DNA from: CAZKWG01 sp964615375
GTDB lineage: Bacteria; Myxococcota_A; UBA796; CAZKWG01
Length of the DNA: 64,000 nucleotides
NCBI GenBank assembly: GCA_964615375.1
Contig: CAZTOW010000002.1
Coordinates: 186,001 to 250,000 of the forward strand
Reading direction: 5' to 3'
The position numbers and the translations under genes were made by a program. The notes under the pieces are model-generated. The model was given only the letters and a program-made list of their open reading frames with translations, had not been told where the DNA came from and searched no databases. Numbering within the stretch: position 1 is the first letter of the stretch; the number at the start of each line of letters is the position of its first letter. This document shows positions 8,950 to 18,655 of the stretch, one piece after another.

Positions 8950-9666
8950 ATGCGCTCCCTGGCTCGCGCGGTGCTGACCATCACGCTCCTCGGCCTGGTC
9001 TCGACCGGGTGCCCTGATCCTACGGCGCAGAACGGCCAGCCCGGCGGCCCCGGCGGCCAGGGCGGACCCGAGGGAGGCCCCGGCGGTCCGGGTGGACAGG
9101 GCGGCGGCCCCGGCGGCGGTCCAGGCGGCGGCCCCGGCGGGAAGCCAGGGAACGAGCGCCGCCCGGAGAACGCCCGCTTCGAGATCAAGGAGGGCGAGGC
9201 GCTGAAGCTGGAGGGCAGCTTCGACTACTCGGGCACGAAGACGGGCGACTACAAGGTCGACTTCCTCACGCGCGCGGAGAACGGGCCGGTGGAGCTGGTC
9301 CACACGATGACGCTGGAGAAGCCGGGAGCGTTCACGCTGGAGGTCCCCAAGAGCTACGGCAAGGTCTACATCGTGGCCTACGTGGACGAGGGCAAGGACG
9401 GCCCGAGCAAGGACGACCCCGCCGGCATGACCAAGGACGGGATCGAGATCGCTGACGCGAACCTCACCGGCGTCGCCATCGCGGTCTCCGACACGCCTGA
9501 CCTCGGCGACTTCACGCCGGGCGCGGGTGGCGGCGGCGCTCCCCCCGGGGGACAGGGCGGTGGTCCGGGCGGCGGCCCGCAGGGTGGTCCGGGCGGCGGG
9601 CCCGGCGGCCAGGGTGGTCCCCCTCCGGGTGAGCAGGGCGCTCCGCCCCCCGAGCAGGGCAAGTAG
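8950..9666 (+). CDS. Gly/Pro-rich (collagen-like) lipoprotein
   Basis: A 238-residue protein starting MRSLARAVLTITLLGLVSTGC, a lipoprotein signal ending in a lipobox. Two low-complexity blocks of GGPGGQGG type flank a compact central domain (about residues 60-165) with ARFEIKEGEALKLEG, predicted to be beta-rich and carboxypeptidase-regulatory- or Ig-like. A Pro-rich end reads PPPGEQGAPPPEQGK. An ATG seven codons earlier is possible, but this start gives a proper signal peptide. It has its own TTGACA promoter. The function is unknown; the flexible arms suggest a spacer between membrane and domain. Confidence 0.7.
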   Translation: MRSLARAVLTITLLGLVSTGCPDPTAQNGQPGGPGGQGGPEGGPGGPGGQGGGPGGGPGGGPGGKPGNERRPENARFEIKEGEALKLEGSFDYSGTKTGDYKVDFLTRAENGPVELVHTMTLEKPGAFTLEVPKSYGKVYIVAYVDEGKDGPSKDDPAGMTKDGIEIADANLTGVAIAVSDTPDLGDFTPGAGGGGAPPGGQGGGPGGGPQGGPGGGPGGQGGPPPGEQGAPPPEQGK

Positions 9667-9707
9667 GCTCAGGCAGGTCGCGGCCTCCCAGGCTCGCTCG
9701 AGCTCAG

Positions 9708-9727
9708 TCGGGTGTCTGAACACCCGA
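9708..9727. terminator. Perfect 8-bp hairpin between lipoprotein and GT2 genes
   Basis: TCGGGTGT and ACACCCGA face each other with a CTGA loop, 42 bp after the lipoprotein stop and 20 bp before the GT2 start. There is no T run, so this may be a weak or Rho-assisted terminator, or an operator for the GT2-asparagine synthase pair. Confidence 0.4.
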
Positions 9728-9746
9728 TCCGTGCTATCCAGGGCCG

Positions 9747-10769
9747 GTGAGCGAGACGTCCAAGACAGCCGGACCGCCTGAGGTCTCGATCGTCGTCCCG
9801 GTGTACGACGAGGTGGACAACCTCGACGATCTCGCGCGCGCCGTCCGCGAGGCCATGGGCGACACCGCCTGGGAGCTCGTGCTGGTCAACGACGGCAGCA
9901 AGGACGGCTCCAGCGCCGTGCTGGACCGGATCGCGGCCGAAGATCGCCGCGTCCGGGTCATCCACTTCGTGCGCAACTACGGACAGACCGCGGCCCTCTC
10001 CGCCGGGCTCCGCGCGTCCGCCGCCCCGGTGATCGTGACGCTGGACGCCGATCTCCAGAACGATCCCGCGGACATCCCGGCCCTGGTCGCCCTGCTGGAC
10101 CGGGCGGATCTGGTGTGCGGCTGGCGCAAGGACCGAAAGGACGCCTTCCTCACCCGCACCCTGCCCAGCCGGGCGGCGAACTGGCTCATCAGCCGGCTGT
10201 CCAACGTCCCGCTGCACGACTACGGCTGCACGCTGCGCGCCTACCGCCGCTCCTTCGTCGTGGACCTGCCGCTCTACGGGGAGATGCACCGCTTCATCCC
10301 CATCTACGTGACCTGGGCCGGGGCGCGCGTGCTGGAGGTCCCGGTCCGCCACCACCCGCGGCGCAAGGGGCACAGCAAGTACGGGCTCTCCCGCATCCCC
10401 AAGGTGCTGCTGGATCTCACGACGCTGAAGTTCCTCCGCGACTTCTTCGTCACCCCCATCTACTTCTTCGGCTGGGTGGGGATGCTGCTGGTGCTGGCGG
10501 GGCTGGTGGCGGGCGCCGTGGCCATCGCCTTCTGGGCCCTGGGCGACCAGCCCTGGATGGCCCTGGCCATGACCATCGTGAGCCCGATGCTGGCCATCTT
10601 CGGCGTCGTCGAGATCACGCTCGGCGTCATCGCCGAGGTGCTGATCCGCATGCACTTCGAGATCCAGGGCAAGGCGCCCTACCGGGTGGACGCGCTGCGA
10701 AACCTCCCGCTGAAGCCGGCCGATCTGGACGGGCGCGCCCCGCTGGTTAGTCCCCGCGGGGAGGGCTGA
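9747..10769 (+). CDS. Family 2 glycosyltransferase with C-terminal membrane segments
   Basis: A 340-residue protein. The N-terminal GT-A domain has VSIVVPVYDEVDNL, NDGSKDGS and the DxD-like TLDADLQNDP. The C-terminal part has two hydrophobic helices (about residues 235-300). This is the layout of DPM1/ArnC/GtrB-type transferases that load a sugar onto undecaprenyl phosphate. The start is GTG. The stop lies 2 bp before the start of the asparagine synthase gene, so the two form an operon and may make or amidate a surface sugar polymer; that link is inferred. Confidence 0.85.
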   Translation: MSETSKTAGPPEVSIVVPVYDEVDNLDDLARAVREAMGDTAWELVLVNDGSKDGSSAVLDRIAAEDRRVRVIHFVRNYGQTAALSAGLRASAAPVIVTLDADLQNDPADIPALVALLDRADLVCGWRKDRKDAFLTRTLPSRAANWLISRLSNVPLHDYGCTLRAYRRSFVVDLPLYGEMHRFIPIYVTWAGARVLEVPVRHHPRRKGHSKYGLSRIPKVLLDLTTLKFLRDFFVTPIYFFGWVGMLLVLAGLVAGAVAIAFWALGDQPWMALAMTIVSPMLAIFGVVEITLGVIAEVLIRMHFEIQGKAPYRVDALRNLPLKPADLDGRAPLVSPRGEG

Positions 10770-10771
10770 GC

Positions 10772-12625
10772 ATGTGCGGCATCGTGGGAGCGTACCGGGC
10801 GGAGGGCCTGGACACAGAGCCGCTCCGCGCGATGGTGGACAGCCTCGCCCACCGCGGGCCGCACGGCGAGGGCCTGCAGGTCTTCTCTCGGCCGGGCGGT
10901 CGCCCCTGGGCGGCGCTGGGCTCGCGGCGGCTGGCCATCGTGGACCCCACCGGCGGCGTCCAGCCCATGGCCAGCCCGGACGGGCGGCGGTGGATCGTGC
11001 AGAACGGGGAGATCTACAACCACTCCCCGCTGCGCCGTGAGCTGGAGGCCAACGGGGCGAAGCTGAGCACGCGCTCGGACACCGAGGTCGCCCTGCACCT
11101 GCTGGGCGAGCTGCCCGTGCCCCGCGCCCTCACCCGCATGGACGGGATGTTCGCCATCGCCCTGGTGGACACGGAGGCGCGCCGCCTCGTGCTCGCCCGC
11201 GACCGGCTGGGGGTCAAGCCCCTGTACTGGGCCCTGGCCAGCGACGGCACCGTGCTCTTCTCCAGCGAGCTCCGGGCCCTGCGCCTGCACCCGGCGCTCG
11301 GCTTCCGTGAGGACACCCGCGCGCTCCGCGCCCTGCTGCTGTGGGAGTACATCCCGAGCCCCTGGACCGCCTGGCAGGGCGTCCACAAGCTGGAGCCCGG
11401 CACCTGGCTGGAGATCGACGAGCGCGGCATCCGCCAGGGCCGCTGGTGGGAGCCCCCCCTCCCCGAGGCCGGCGAGGGCGGGAACCTGGACCGCTGGGCG
11501 AAGTCCGTCTATGGGGCGGTGCAGGTGGCCACGCACCAGCGCATGAGCGCGGACGTGCCCGTGGGATACCTGCTCTCCGGCGGCCTGGACAGCTCCTTCG
11601 TCACGGCCATCGCCCAGAAGAAGAGCCGCGAGCCCGTCCAGACCTTCTCGGTGGCCGTGGACGCCCCCGGCTTCGACGAGGGGCCCGCCGCCCGCGCGGT
11701 GGCCGCCTCCCTGGGCACACTCCACCGTGAGGTCCGGTTCACGGCCGAGGATCTGCCCGGCCTGCTGGATCGTGTCGGCGCGCACATGGACGAGCCCCTG
11801 GCCGACAGCAGCCTCCTCCCCACCTGGCGCCTGATGGAGCTGGTCGCCGAGAGCGGGCTGTGCGCCGTGCTCTCCGGGGACGGCGGAGACGAGGCCTTCG
11901 CCGGATACCCGACGCTGCTGGCACACCAGCTCGCGCCCCTGGCCTCGCGCCTCGGCGGCGCCCTGGATGGGCTGGTGAGCCGCCTGCCCGTGAGCCAGGA
12001 GGGCGTGAGCCGCGACTACATGGCGAAGCGCTTCATGCAGGGCCTCGGGCTCCCCTGGGCCCGCCGGCATCAGGTCTGGATGGGGGCCTGGCTGCCCGAG
12101 GAGCTGGGCGTGGGGCCTGAGGATCCGGTCTGGTCCGTGGTGGACGCGCACGCCGCCGCCGCCGAGGCCGCCGACCCGCAGAGCCGCGCCCTCTACCTGG
12201 ACGCCCGGATGTACCTCTCCGACGGCGTGCTGGTGAAGGTGGACCGGGCGAGCATGGCGCTGGGGGTGGAGGTGCGCAGCCCCCTCCTGGACCGCGGCGT
12301 CGTCGAGCTGGCGGCGAGCGTGCCGCTGGCCCACAAGTGGAGCCCGCGGGAGAGCAAGATCGTGCTCCGCCGGGCCGCCGCGGGGCTGCTCCCCGAGGAG
12401 ACCCTCCACCGCAAGAAGCAGGGCTTCGGGGCGCCCGTGGGCCCCTGGCTGCGTGGCCCCTGCCAGGGCCTGCTGGCCAGCGTAGAGGACGCGATCGGTG
12501 ACCTGGTGTCCCCCGAGCTCTGGCGCCGGGTGGTCCGGGAGCACCTGGACGGGGTCGCCGATCACCGACGCCGACTTTGGAGCGGGATCATGCTGGCGCG
12601 GTGGCGCTGGAGCCGGTGGCACTGA
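10772..12625 (+). CDS. asnB: Asparagine synthase (glutamine-hydrolysing)
   Basis: A 617-residue protein. It starts MCGIVGAYR, which after Met removal exposes the Cys nucleophile of class II glutaminase domains, followed by LAHRGPHGEG. The synthetase domain carries the PP-loop LSGGLDSSF near residue 271 and SGDGGDEAFAGYP near residue 367. Family function: ATP-dependent transfer of glutamine nitrogen to aspartate. Paralogues beside glycosyltransferases often amidate sugars or peptides in surface polymers, and the 2-bp spacing to the GT2 gene makes this plausible. Confidence 0.88.
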   Translation: MCGIVGAYRAEGLDTEPLRAMVDSLAHRGPHGEGLQVFSRPGGRPWAALGSRRLAIVDPTGGVQPMASPDGRRWIVQNGEIYNHSPLRRELEANGAKLSTRSDTEVALHLLGELPVPRALTRMDGMFAIALVDTEARRLVLARDRLGVKPLYWALASDGTVLFSSELRALRLHPALGFREDTRALRALLLWEYIPSPWTAWQGVHKLEPGTWLEIDERGIRQGRWWEPPLPEAGEGGNLDRWAKSVYGAVQVATHQRMSADVPVGYLLSGGLDSSFVTAIAQKKSREPVQTFSVAVDAPGFDEGPAARAVAASLGTLHREVRFTAEDLPGLLDRVGAHMDEPLADSSLLPTWRLMELVAESGLCAVLSGDGGDEAFAGYPTLLAHQLAPLASRLGGALDGLVSRLPVSQEGVSRDYMAKRFMQGLGLPWARRHQVWMGAWLPEELGVGPEDPVWSVVDAHAAAAEAADPQSRALYLDARMYLSDGVLVKVDRASMALGVEVRSPLLDRGVVELAASVPLAHKWSPRESKIVLRRAAAGLLPEETLHRKKQGFGAPVGPWLRGPCQGLLASVEDAIGDLVSPELWRRVVREHLDGVADHRRRLWSGIMLARWRWSRWH

Positions 12626-12685
12626 ACAGATTGTCGGGTTCGGTGCTATGCTGGAGGGAAGCCCCGTCCCCAGAACGAGGATCCC

Positions 12686-15600
12686 ATGCTCTCTCGCGCC
12701 CTCCTCCTGCCCGCGCTCTGCCTGCTCGTGGCCTGCCCCCAGCCCAGCGACAAGACCGAGCCGGATGAGACCGGCGAGACGGAGGAGACCGGCATCCCCA
12801 CGGACGATGACCAGGACGACGACGGCTTCCCCGACGCCGAGGACTGCGACGACGACAACCCCTTCATCCACCCCGACGCCGAGGAGGAGTGCGACGGCCT
12901 CGACAACGACTGCGACGACGAGGTGGACGAGGGGGTGATGAGCACCATGTACGGCGACGCCGACGGAGACGGCTGGGGGGACGAGGAGGCCGCCGACACC
13001 GCCTGCGAGCACACCACCGACAAGGTCTCCGTCGCCGGGGACTGCGACGACGACGACGGCTCCGTCTACCCCGACGCGCCGGAGCTATGCGACGAGCAGG
13101 ACAACGACTGCGACGGAGACACCGACGAGGAGGCCACCGACGCCTCAACCTGGTACCAGGACGATGACGCCGACGGCTTCGGGCTCGACGACAGCACCAC
13201 CAGCGCCTGCGCTCAGCCCGAGGGCTACGCCCCCTACGGCGGCGACTGCGACGACGCGGACCCGATCTACAACCCGGGCGCCGACGAGACCGACTGCGAG
13301 GACCCGAACGACTACAACTGCGACGGGTCCACCGGCTACGCCGACGCCGACGCCGACGGATTCGCCGCCTGCACGGAGTGTGACGACGCCGACGCCACCC
13401 ACTTCCCTGGGGCCGACGAGTACTGCGACGACGCAGACGACGACTGCGACGGCACCATCGACGAGGACGACGCGCTCGACGCTCTGACCTGGTACGGCGA
13501 CGCCGACGCCGACGGCTACGGCGTCCCCGACCTCAGCACCGTCAGCTGCGATCTCCCCGAGGGCTACGCCGACAACGCGGACGACTGCGACGACGCCACC
13601 AGCACGACCTTCCCCGGCGCCGACGAGACCTGCAACGAGGTGGACGACGACTGCGACGAGACCGTCGACGAGGACGCCACCGACGCGCTCTCCTGGTACG
13701 AGGATCTGGACGCGGACGGCTTCGGCAACCCGGACGCGCTCGCCCTCTCCTGCGATCAGCCCGACGGGTACGTGGACGACGACACCGACTGCGACGACGA
13801 CGACCCCGACGCCTGGCCGGGCGCGGACGAGTTCTGCGACGGCTTCGACAACGACTGCGACGAGGAGGTGGACGAGGACAGCGCCGTGGACGCGGGCGCC
13901 TGGTACCCCGACGCGGACGGGGACGGCTACGGTGAGCCCTCCGACCCCACCGTCTCCTGTGAGGCCCCCGAGGGCTTCGTCGCCGACGAGACGGACTGCG
14001 ACGACGGAGACGACGCGGTGAACCCCGGGGCGGAGGAGGTCTGCAACGAGGTGGACGACGACTGCGACACGGAGCTGGACGAGGACGACGCCGTCGACGC
14101 CGGGACCTGGTACGCCGACACCGATGGCGACGGCTTCGGCGACCCGGGCAGCGAGACCCGCGCCTGCGTCGTCCCCGACGGCTATCTGGACGACGCCAGC
14201 GACTGCGACGACGACAGCGCGGGGGTCTACCCCGGCGCAGAGGAGACCTGCGACGGCGAGGACGACGACTGCGACGGCGACACCGACGAGGACGACGCCA
14301 GCGACGCGCTCACCTGGTACGCCGACACCGACGGCGACGGCTTCGGCGACGCCGCCTCCACCACCCTGGCCTGCGAGCTGCCCGAGGGCTTCAGCGCCGA
14401 GGACACCGACTGTGACGACAACGACGGCAGCGTGAGCCCGGACGCGCTGGAGTACTGCGACGACGTGGACAACGACTGCGACGGCAGCACCGACGAGAGC
14501 TCCGCCGTGGACGCCAGCACCTGGTACCGGGACCGGGACCGCGATCAGTACGGGGACAACAGCAAGACGCAGGTCGCCTGCGACAGGCCCGGCGGCTACC
14601 GCTCGAAGAACAACGACTGCGACGACAACGACGCCACGATCAACCCGGGCGCGACCGAGACCTGCGACGACGTGGACCAGGACTGCGACGGTACGATCGA
14701 CAATGAGGCCAGCGACGCGCTCACCTGGTACGCCGACACGGACGAAGACGGCTATGGCGACCCGACCAGCACGACCGAGAGCTGCGAGGCGCCGAGCGGC
14801 TACCTCTCCGACGCCCAGGACTGCGACGACGGCGACGACGGGGTCCACCCCGGCGCGACCGAGACCTGCGACGACGTGGACCAGGACTGCGACGGGAGCG
14901 TGGACGAGGACCCCAGCGGCGCGCCCACCTGGTACGCCGACGCGGACGACGACGGCTACGGCGACCCGGGAGAGACCGCGGAAGGCTGCGACGCCCCCTC
15001 GGGCTATGTGGGCGACGACCAGGACTGCGACGACGGCGACGGCGGGATCCACCCCGGCGCGACCGAGACCTGCGACGACGTAGACGAGGACTGCGACGGG
15101 GCCGTGGACGACGACGCAGTGGGTCTGGAGACCTGGTACTACGACGGAGACGACGACGGCTACGGCCAGGACGATCGCACGAAGGAGAGCTGCGACGCGC
15201 CCACCGGCTACGCCGCGCAGGGCGGGGACTGCGACGACGAGCTCGCCGCGCTGAACCCCGGCGAGGACGAGGTCTGCGAGGACGGGCTGGACAACGACTG
15301 CGACGGGGGCTCCAACGCCTGCGCCCTGTCCGGCGCGAGCGCGGTGAGCGCGGCGGACGCCCAGCTGACGGGCGAGTCGGCCAGCGACAAGGCCGGGAGC
15401 GCCGTGGCCTTCGCCGGAGACACCGACGGGGACGGCCTCGACGACATCCTCATCGGCGCGCCCGGCAACGACCGCAAGGCCGCCTCGGCCGGCTCCAGCT
15501 ACCTCGTGCTCGGCGCCCCCACGGGCACCAGCTCGCTCAGCTCGGCCGACGCCATCCTGGTGGGCGAGGCCAGCTCCGACAGCTCGGGCGAGGCGGTCGC

Positions 15601-16678
15601 GGGCGGCGGCGACGTGGACGGCGACGGCTACGACGACGTCCTCATCGGCGGCAAGGGCAACGACGCGGGGGCGAGCTCCGCGGGCGCGGCCTGGCTCGTC
15701 CAGGGCCCCTTCTCCGGGACCAGCTCGCTGACGGCGGCCGACACCTGCCTGCTGGGCGAGGACGCCTCGGACTACGCCGGCTCGGCGGTGGACGTGGCGG
15801 GAGATCTGAACGGGGACGGGCTCGACGACCTGGCCGTGGGGGCGAAGAACCACAGCTACGGCGGCGTGAAGGGCGGGGCGACCTACATCGTGTCCACCCC
15901 GTCCACAGGGGACGTGGACCTCTCCACTGCCGACGCCATGATCCACGGAGACGGCGCCTACGACTACGTCTCGACGCCGGCAGGCGCGGGAGACGTGGAC
16001 GGGGATGGCACCCCCGACCTGCTGGTGGGCGCGGAGGGCGTGGACGAGGAGGGCTCCGGCAGCGGGGCGGCCTACCTCTTCCTGGGCCCGATCAGCGGCA
16101 CGCTCAGCCCCGCGGCCGCCGACGGCGTGCGCTACGGCGCGGAGTTCGGCGACAGCGCGGGCTCAGCCCTGGACGGGGCGGGAGACCTGAACGGGGACGG
16201 CTACGCCGACAGCGCGGTCGGCGCCTACAAGGCCGACGACAACGCCGTCCGCGACGCGGGCGGGGTCTACCTCCTCCTGGGGCCCTGGTCCGGCTCGGGC
16301 CTGCTCACCGACGCCGACGCCCAACGCTACGGGGCCGCCAGGAGCGACGCTGCCGGGATCTCCGTAGCCGGCGCGGGCGACACCGACGGCGACGGGCACG
16401 ACGATCTGCTCATCGGCGCCTTCTACAACGACGACGGCGGAAGCGACGCCGGGGCGGCCTACCTCGAGCTGGGCCCGATCACGGGCAACGAGGACCTGAG
16501 CGGCGCCGCGGCGAGCTGGATCGGCACCTCGACCACCGACTACGCGGGCTCCTGGGTCGCCGGTGGCGGTGACGCGGACGGCGACGGGAAGGCGGACCTG
16601 CTGATCGGCGCCTACAACAACGACGACGCCTCGAGCAACGCCGGGTCGACCTACCTACTCTTCGGCGCGGGCCTGTAG
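12686..16678 (+). CDS. Giant lipoprotein: 13 MopE-type Cys/Asp repeats plus seven FG-GAP repeats
   Basis: A 1330-residue protein beginning MLSRALLLPALCLLVACPQ, a lipoprotein signal. About residues 30-880 hold 13 repeats built round DCDD...PGA.E.CD..D.DCDG..DE, the putative metal-binding motif of MopE-type proteins, with regular Cys and Asp spacing. About residues 890-1330 hold seven FG-GAP units (GDxDGDGxDDxLIGA), enough for one integrin-alpha-like seven-bladed propeller. Both parts should bind Ca or other divalent metals and sit outside the cell. GAGG lies 6 bp before the ATG. A TGAACA-N18-TATGCT pair in the short gap after the asparagine synthase gene could be its promoter. The 3' end overlaps the convergent protease gene by 28 bp. 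Confidence 0.88.
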   Translation: MLSRALLLPALCLLVACPQPSDKTEPDETGETEETGIPTDDDQDDDGFPDAEDCDDDNPFIHPDAEEECDGLDNDCDDEVDEGVMSTMYGDADGDGWGDEEAADTACEHTTDKVSVAGDCDDDDGSVYPDAPELCDEQDNDCDGDTDEEATDASTWYQDDDADGFGLDDSTTSACAQPEGYAPYGGDCDDADPIYNPGADETDCEDPNDYNCDGSTGYADADADGFAACTECDDADATHFPGADEYCDDADDDCDGTIDEDDALDALTWYGDADADGYGVPDLSTVSCDLPEGYADNADDCDDATSTTFPGADETCNEVDDDCDETVDEDATDALSWYEDLDADGFGNPDALALSCDQPDGYVDDDTDCDDDDPDAWPGADEFCDGFDNDCDEEVDEDSAVDAGAWYPDADGDGYGEPSDPTVSCEAPEGFVADETDCDDGDDAVNPGAEEVCNEVDDDCDTELDEDDAVDAGTWYADTDGDGFGDPGSETRACVVPDGYLDDASDCDDDSAGVYPGAEETCDGEDDDCDGDTDEDDASDALTWYADTDGDGFGDAASTTLACELPEGFSAEDTDCDDNDGSVSPDALEYCDDVDNDCDGSTDESSAVDASTWYRDRDRDQYGDNSKTQVACDRPGGYRSKNNDCDDNDATINPGATETCDDVDQDCDGTIDNEASDALTWYADTDEDGYGDPTSTTESCEAPSGYLSDAQDCDDGDDGVHPGATETCDDVDQDCDGSVDEDPSGAPTWYADADDDGYGDPGETAEGCDAPSGYVGDDQDCDDGDGGIHPGATETCDDVDEDCDGAVDDDAVGLETWYYDGDDDGYGQDDRTKESCDAPTGYAAQGGDCDDELAALNPGEDEVCEDGLDNDCDGGSNACALSGASAVSAADAQLTGESASDKAGSAVAFAGDTDGDGLDDILIGAPGNDRKAASAGSSYLVLGAPTGTSSLSSADAILVGEASSDSSGEAVAGGGDVDGDGYDDVLIGGKGNDAGASSAGAAWLVQGPFSGTSSLTAADTCLLGEDASDYAGSAVDVAGDLNGDGLDDLAVGAKNHSYGGVKGGATYIVSTPSTGDVDLSTADAMIHGDGAYDYVSTPAGAGDVDGDGTPDLLVGAEGVDEEGSGSGAAYLFLGPISGTLSPAAADGVRYGAEFGDSAGSALDGAGDLNGDGYADSAVGAYKADDNAVRDAGGVYLLLGPWSGSGLLTDADAQRYGAARSDAAGISVAGAGDTDGDGHDDLLIGAFYNDDGGSDAGAAYLELGPITGNEDLSGAAASWIGTSTTDYAGSWVAGGGDADGDGKADLLIGAYNNDDASSNAGSTYLLFGAGL

Positions 16679-17799
16679 CGCCGGCCCAGGGTCAGCCCGA
16701 TCGCGATCAGGCTGGCCCAGACCCCGCCGCGCGCCCCGCCGCTGGCGCAGCCGACGAGCCGGATGTCCTGGACGAGCTCGTCCATGGTCTTGGGCTCCAC
16801 CGGGGGCTCGATGATGCCCTCGGTCTCGCACCACACCCGGGTGCCGGCCTGGCAGCGACCCACCATCTCGGCCGCGATCCAGCTCCGGTAGTAGTCCACC
16901 CGCGTGTCCACGCCGCCGGTCTCCTCGCAGTAGGTGGAGTCGTAGGTGTGGCTGGTCACCCCGATGAGCCGCTCCTTGAGCTCCGACTTGCTGTCCGGGA
17001 AGTCGCGGAAGGTGGGCCCGCCGGAGTCGCCGAAGCACTTGCGAACCGACTCGTAGGCGGCTCCGATCTGCATCTCGTAGGTGGAGAGCCGGCTGATGTC
17101 GGAGACCCCCCACATCTTGACGCCCGTGGCCCCCGACAGATCGCTCTCCTGCTGACCCCAGCCGACGATCTTGACCTCGTCCCCCTCGGCGATCTCCTCG
17201 GCCTCGAGCTCCGTCGCCAGCAGCGCGGGCGTGACGTCCTCGACCGCCTCGCTCAGGAAGATGAGGGCGATGTCCTTGTTCGCCGCGAGCCCGTAGGCGA
17301 GCGCGTAGAGATCCCAGTTCGGGTGCATCTCCCACTCGTTGGCCATGATCACGTCATCGGGCCAGGCGGTGGTGAGCTCCGCGTAGGCCGCGAGGTTGGC
17401 CTTCTGGGACCAGCCAACCTCGACCACGCACTGCTCCTCGACGAGGCAGAAGGACATCGGGTCCACGCAGTGCGCCGCGGCCAGCACCACGTCCGGGGCG
17501 ATGAGCGTGGACGAGCAGGCCAGCATGATGCCCTCCTGCCCCAGCTCGTCCAGGCGCACCAGGAGGCCGCCCGTGTGGGGGAAGAGCTCCTCGTCCGCCT
17601 CTTCCCCGTTGATGATGGGCGTGGGCTCCGGGTGGCCACCCGGGAGCGCCTCGGGGGCGTCCTCGGTCTCGCCTGGGAGCTCCTGCGCGCCGGGCTCCTC
17701 CAGCGACCCAGGATCCTGGGCCAGAGCGGGGACAGAAGCGAGCGCGAGCCAGAGCAGGGAGAGACGATGGGCGGGCAAGCAGACCTCCTGCACCAGCAT
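16651..17799 (-). CDS. Trypsin-like serine protease with MYXO-CTERM-like tail
   Basis: A 382-residue protein with signal peptide LSLLWLALASVPALA, a Pro/Glu-rich spacer, then an S1-family domain: PIINGEEADE start, LAAAHC (catalytic His), NKDIALI (Asp) and CFGDSGGPTF (Ser). The end reads VGCASGGARGG, a hydrophobic stretch and a basic tail GRRYR, the layout of the MYXO-CTERM sorting signal that anchors proteins on the myxobacterial surface. An ATG eight codons upstream is possible; the start at 17799 follows a G-rich region. It is probably a secreted, cell-surface protease. Confidence 0.87.
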   Translation of the reverse strand: MLVQEVCLPAHRLSLLWLALASVPALAQDPGSLEEPGAQELPGETEDAPEALPGGHPEPTPIINGEEADEELFPHTGGLLVRLDELGQEGIMLACSSTLIAPDVVLAAAHCVDPMSFCLVEEQCVVEVGWSQKANLAAYAELTTAWPDDVIMANEWEMHPNWDLYALAYGLAANKDIALIFLSEAVEDVTPALLATELEAEEIAEGDEVKIVGWGQQESDLSGATGVKMWGVSDISRLSTYEMQIGAAYESVRKCFGDSGGPTFRDFPDSKSELKERLIGVTSHTYDSTYCEETGGVDTRVDYYRSWIAAEMVGRCQAGTRVWCETEGIIEPPVEPKTMDELVQDIRLVGCASGGARGGVWASLIAIGLTLGRRYRPAPKSR

Positions 17800-17833
17800 G
17801 CCCCCACCCCCGACCACGCGCAAGCGCAGAGCC

Positions 17834-18637
17834 TCAGGAGGCGGCGGCGGCGGGCTCCAGCGGGAGCTGATCCGACTCCAGGTGGTCCAGGTAGATCTGC
17901 CGGACCTCGGCGATGTGCTGGTCGAGGTTCTCCAGCGTCCAACCGGAGGTGTCCACGGGCTCCAGCACGTCGATGTGCAGGTCGCCCGGGTGGAGCTCGA
18001 AGGTCCGGTTCGGCCAGCGCCGGTGCGTGCCGTGGATGACCACGGGGACGATGGGGAGCCCGGTGGCCAGCACGAGGTGGGCGAAGCCCTTCTTGAAGGG
18101 GAGCAGGCGCCCGTCCCGGCTGCGGGTGCCCTCGGGCCAGATCCAGACGCTGAGGCGGTGCTTGCGCACCAGCGCGCCGGCCTTGGCCATGGCCGCGATG
18201 GCGTTCTGGCGGTTCTGGCGGTCCAGCAGGAGGTGACCGGTCAGCGCGAAGATCCAGCCGAAGAAGGGGACATAGGCCAGCTCCTTCTTCGCGGCGCCCA
18301 CCCCGCCCACCGGGCACATCCAGATGCCGACGTGCAGGTCCAGCACGGAGGCGTGGTTGGCGATGTAGATGGCCGGGCGGGACGGGTCGAGCCGCTCGGC
18401 GTTGTGGATGATGGGCCGCGTCCCGGAGAGCCAGATGCAGGTCCGCCCGATGGACTTCCCGTACAGGTTGCCCAGCCGCACCCTCAGGTCGCGCCAGGGC
18501 AGCAGCAGCAGCGCCAGCAGGAAGGTGGGGACCGTGACCAGGATCACGAACAGGAAGCCTGCCGTGAACCGGATCCAGGCGAGGATGGGGTTCATACGTC
18601 CGGTGGTGGGCTGTGGCGCTTGCATGCGCCGCCGCAT
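17834..18637 (-). CDS. plsC: 1-acyl-sn-glycerol-3-phosphate acyltransferase family protein
   Basis: A 267-residue protein with an N-terminal membrane helix (TAGFLFVILVTVPTFLLALL), NHASVLD (HX4D catalytic motif), FFGWIFALTGHLLLDR, PEGTRSRDG (phosphate binding) and VPVVIHGTHR. This is the PlsC fold; the reaction is acylation of lysophosphatidic acid to phosphatidic acid at the inner membrane. In-frame ATG codons at 18625 and 18595 are alternative starts; the latter (MNPILAW) sits just before the membrane helix, and none has a clear ribosome site. The gene follows the DUF4097 lipoprotein gene by 18 bp and may be co-transcribed. Confidence 0.85.
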   Translation of the reverse strand: MRRRMQAPQPTTGRMNPILAWIRFTAGFLFVILVTVPTFLLALLLLPWRDLRVRLGNLYGKSIGRTCIWLSGTRPIIHNAERLDPSRPAIYIANHASVLDLHVGIWMCPVGGVGAAKKELAYVPFFGWIFALTGHLLLDRQNRQNAIAAMAKAGALVRKHRLSVWIWPEGTRSRDGRLLPFKKGFAHLVLATGLPIVPVVIHGTHRRWPNRTFELHPGDLHIDVLEPVDTSGWTLENLDQHIAEVRQIYLDHLESDQLPLEPAAAAS

Positions 18638-18655
18638 AACACCACCGGGCCGCGC

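Noticed and set aside
13145..15946. A 933-codon minus-strand frame opposite the MopE-type gene
   Set aside because: Its Val/Ala-rich repeats are the exact antisense of the Asp/Cys repeats; no signal peptide or family.
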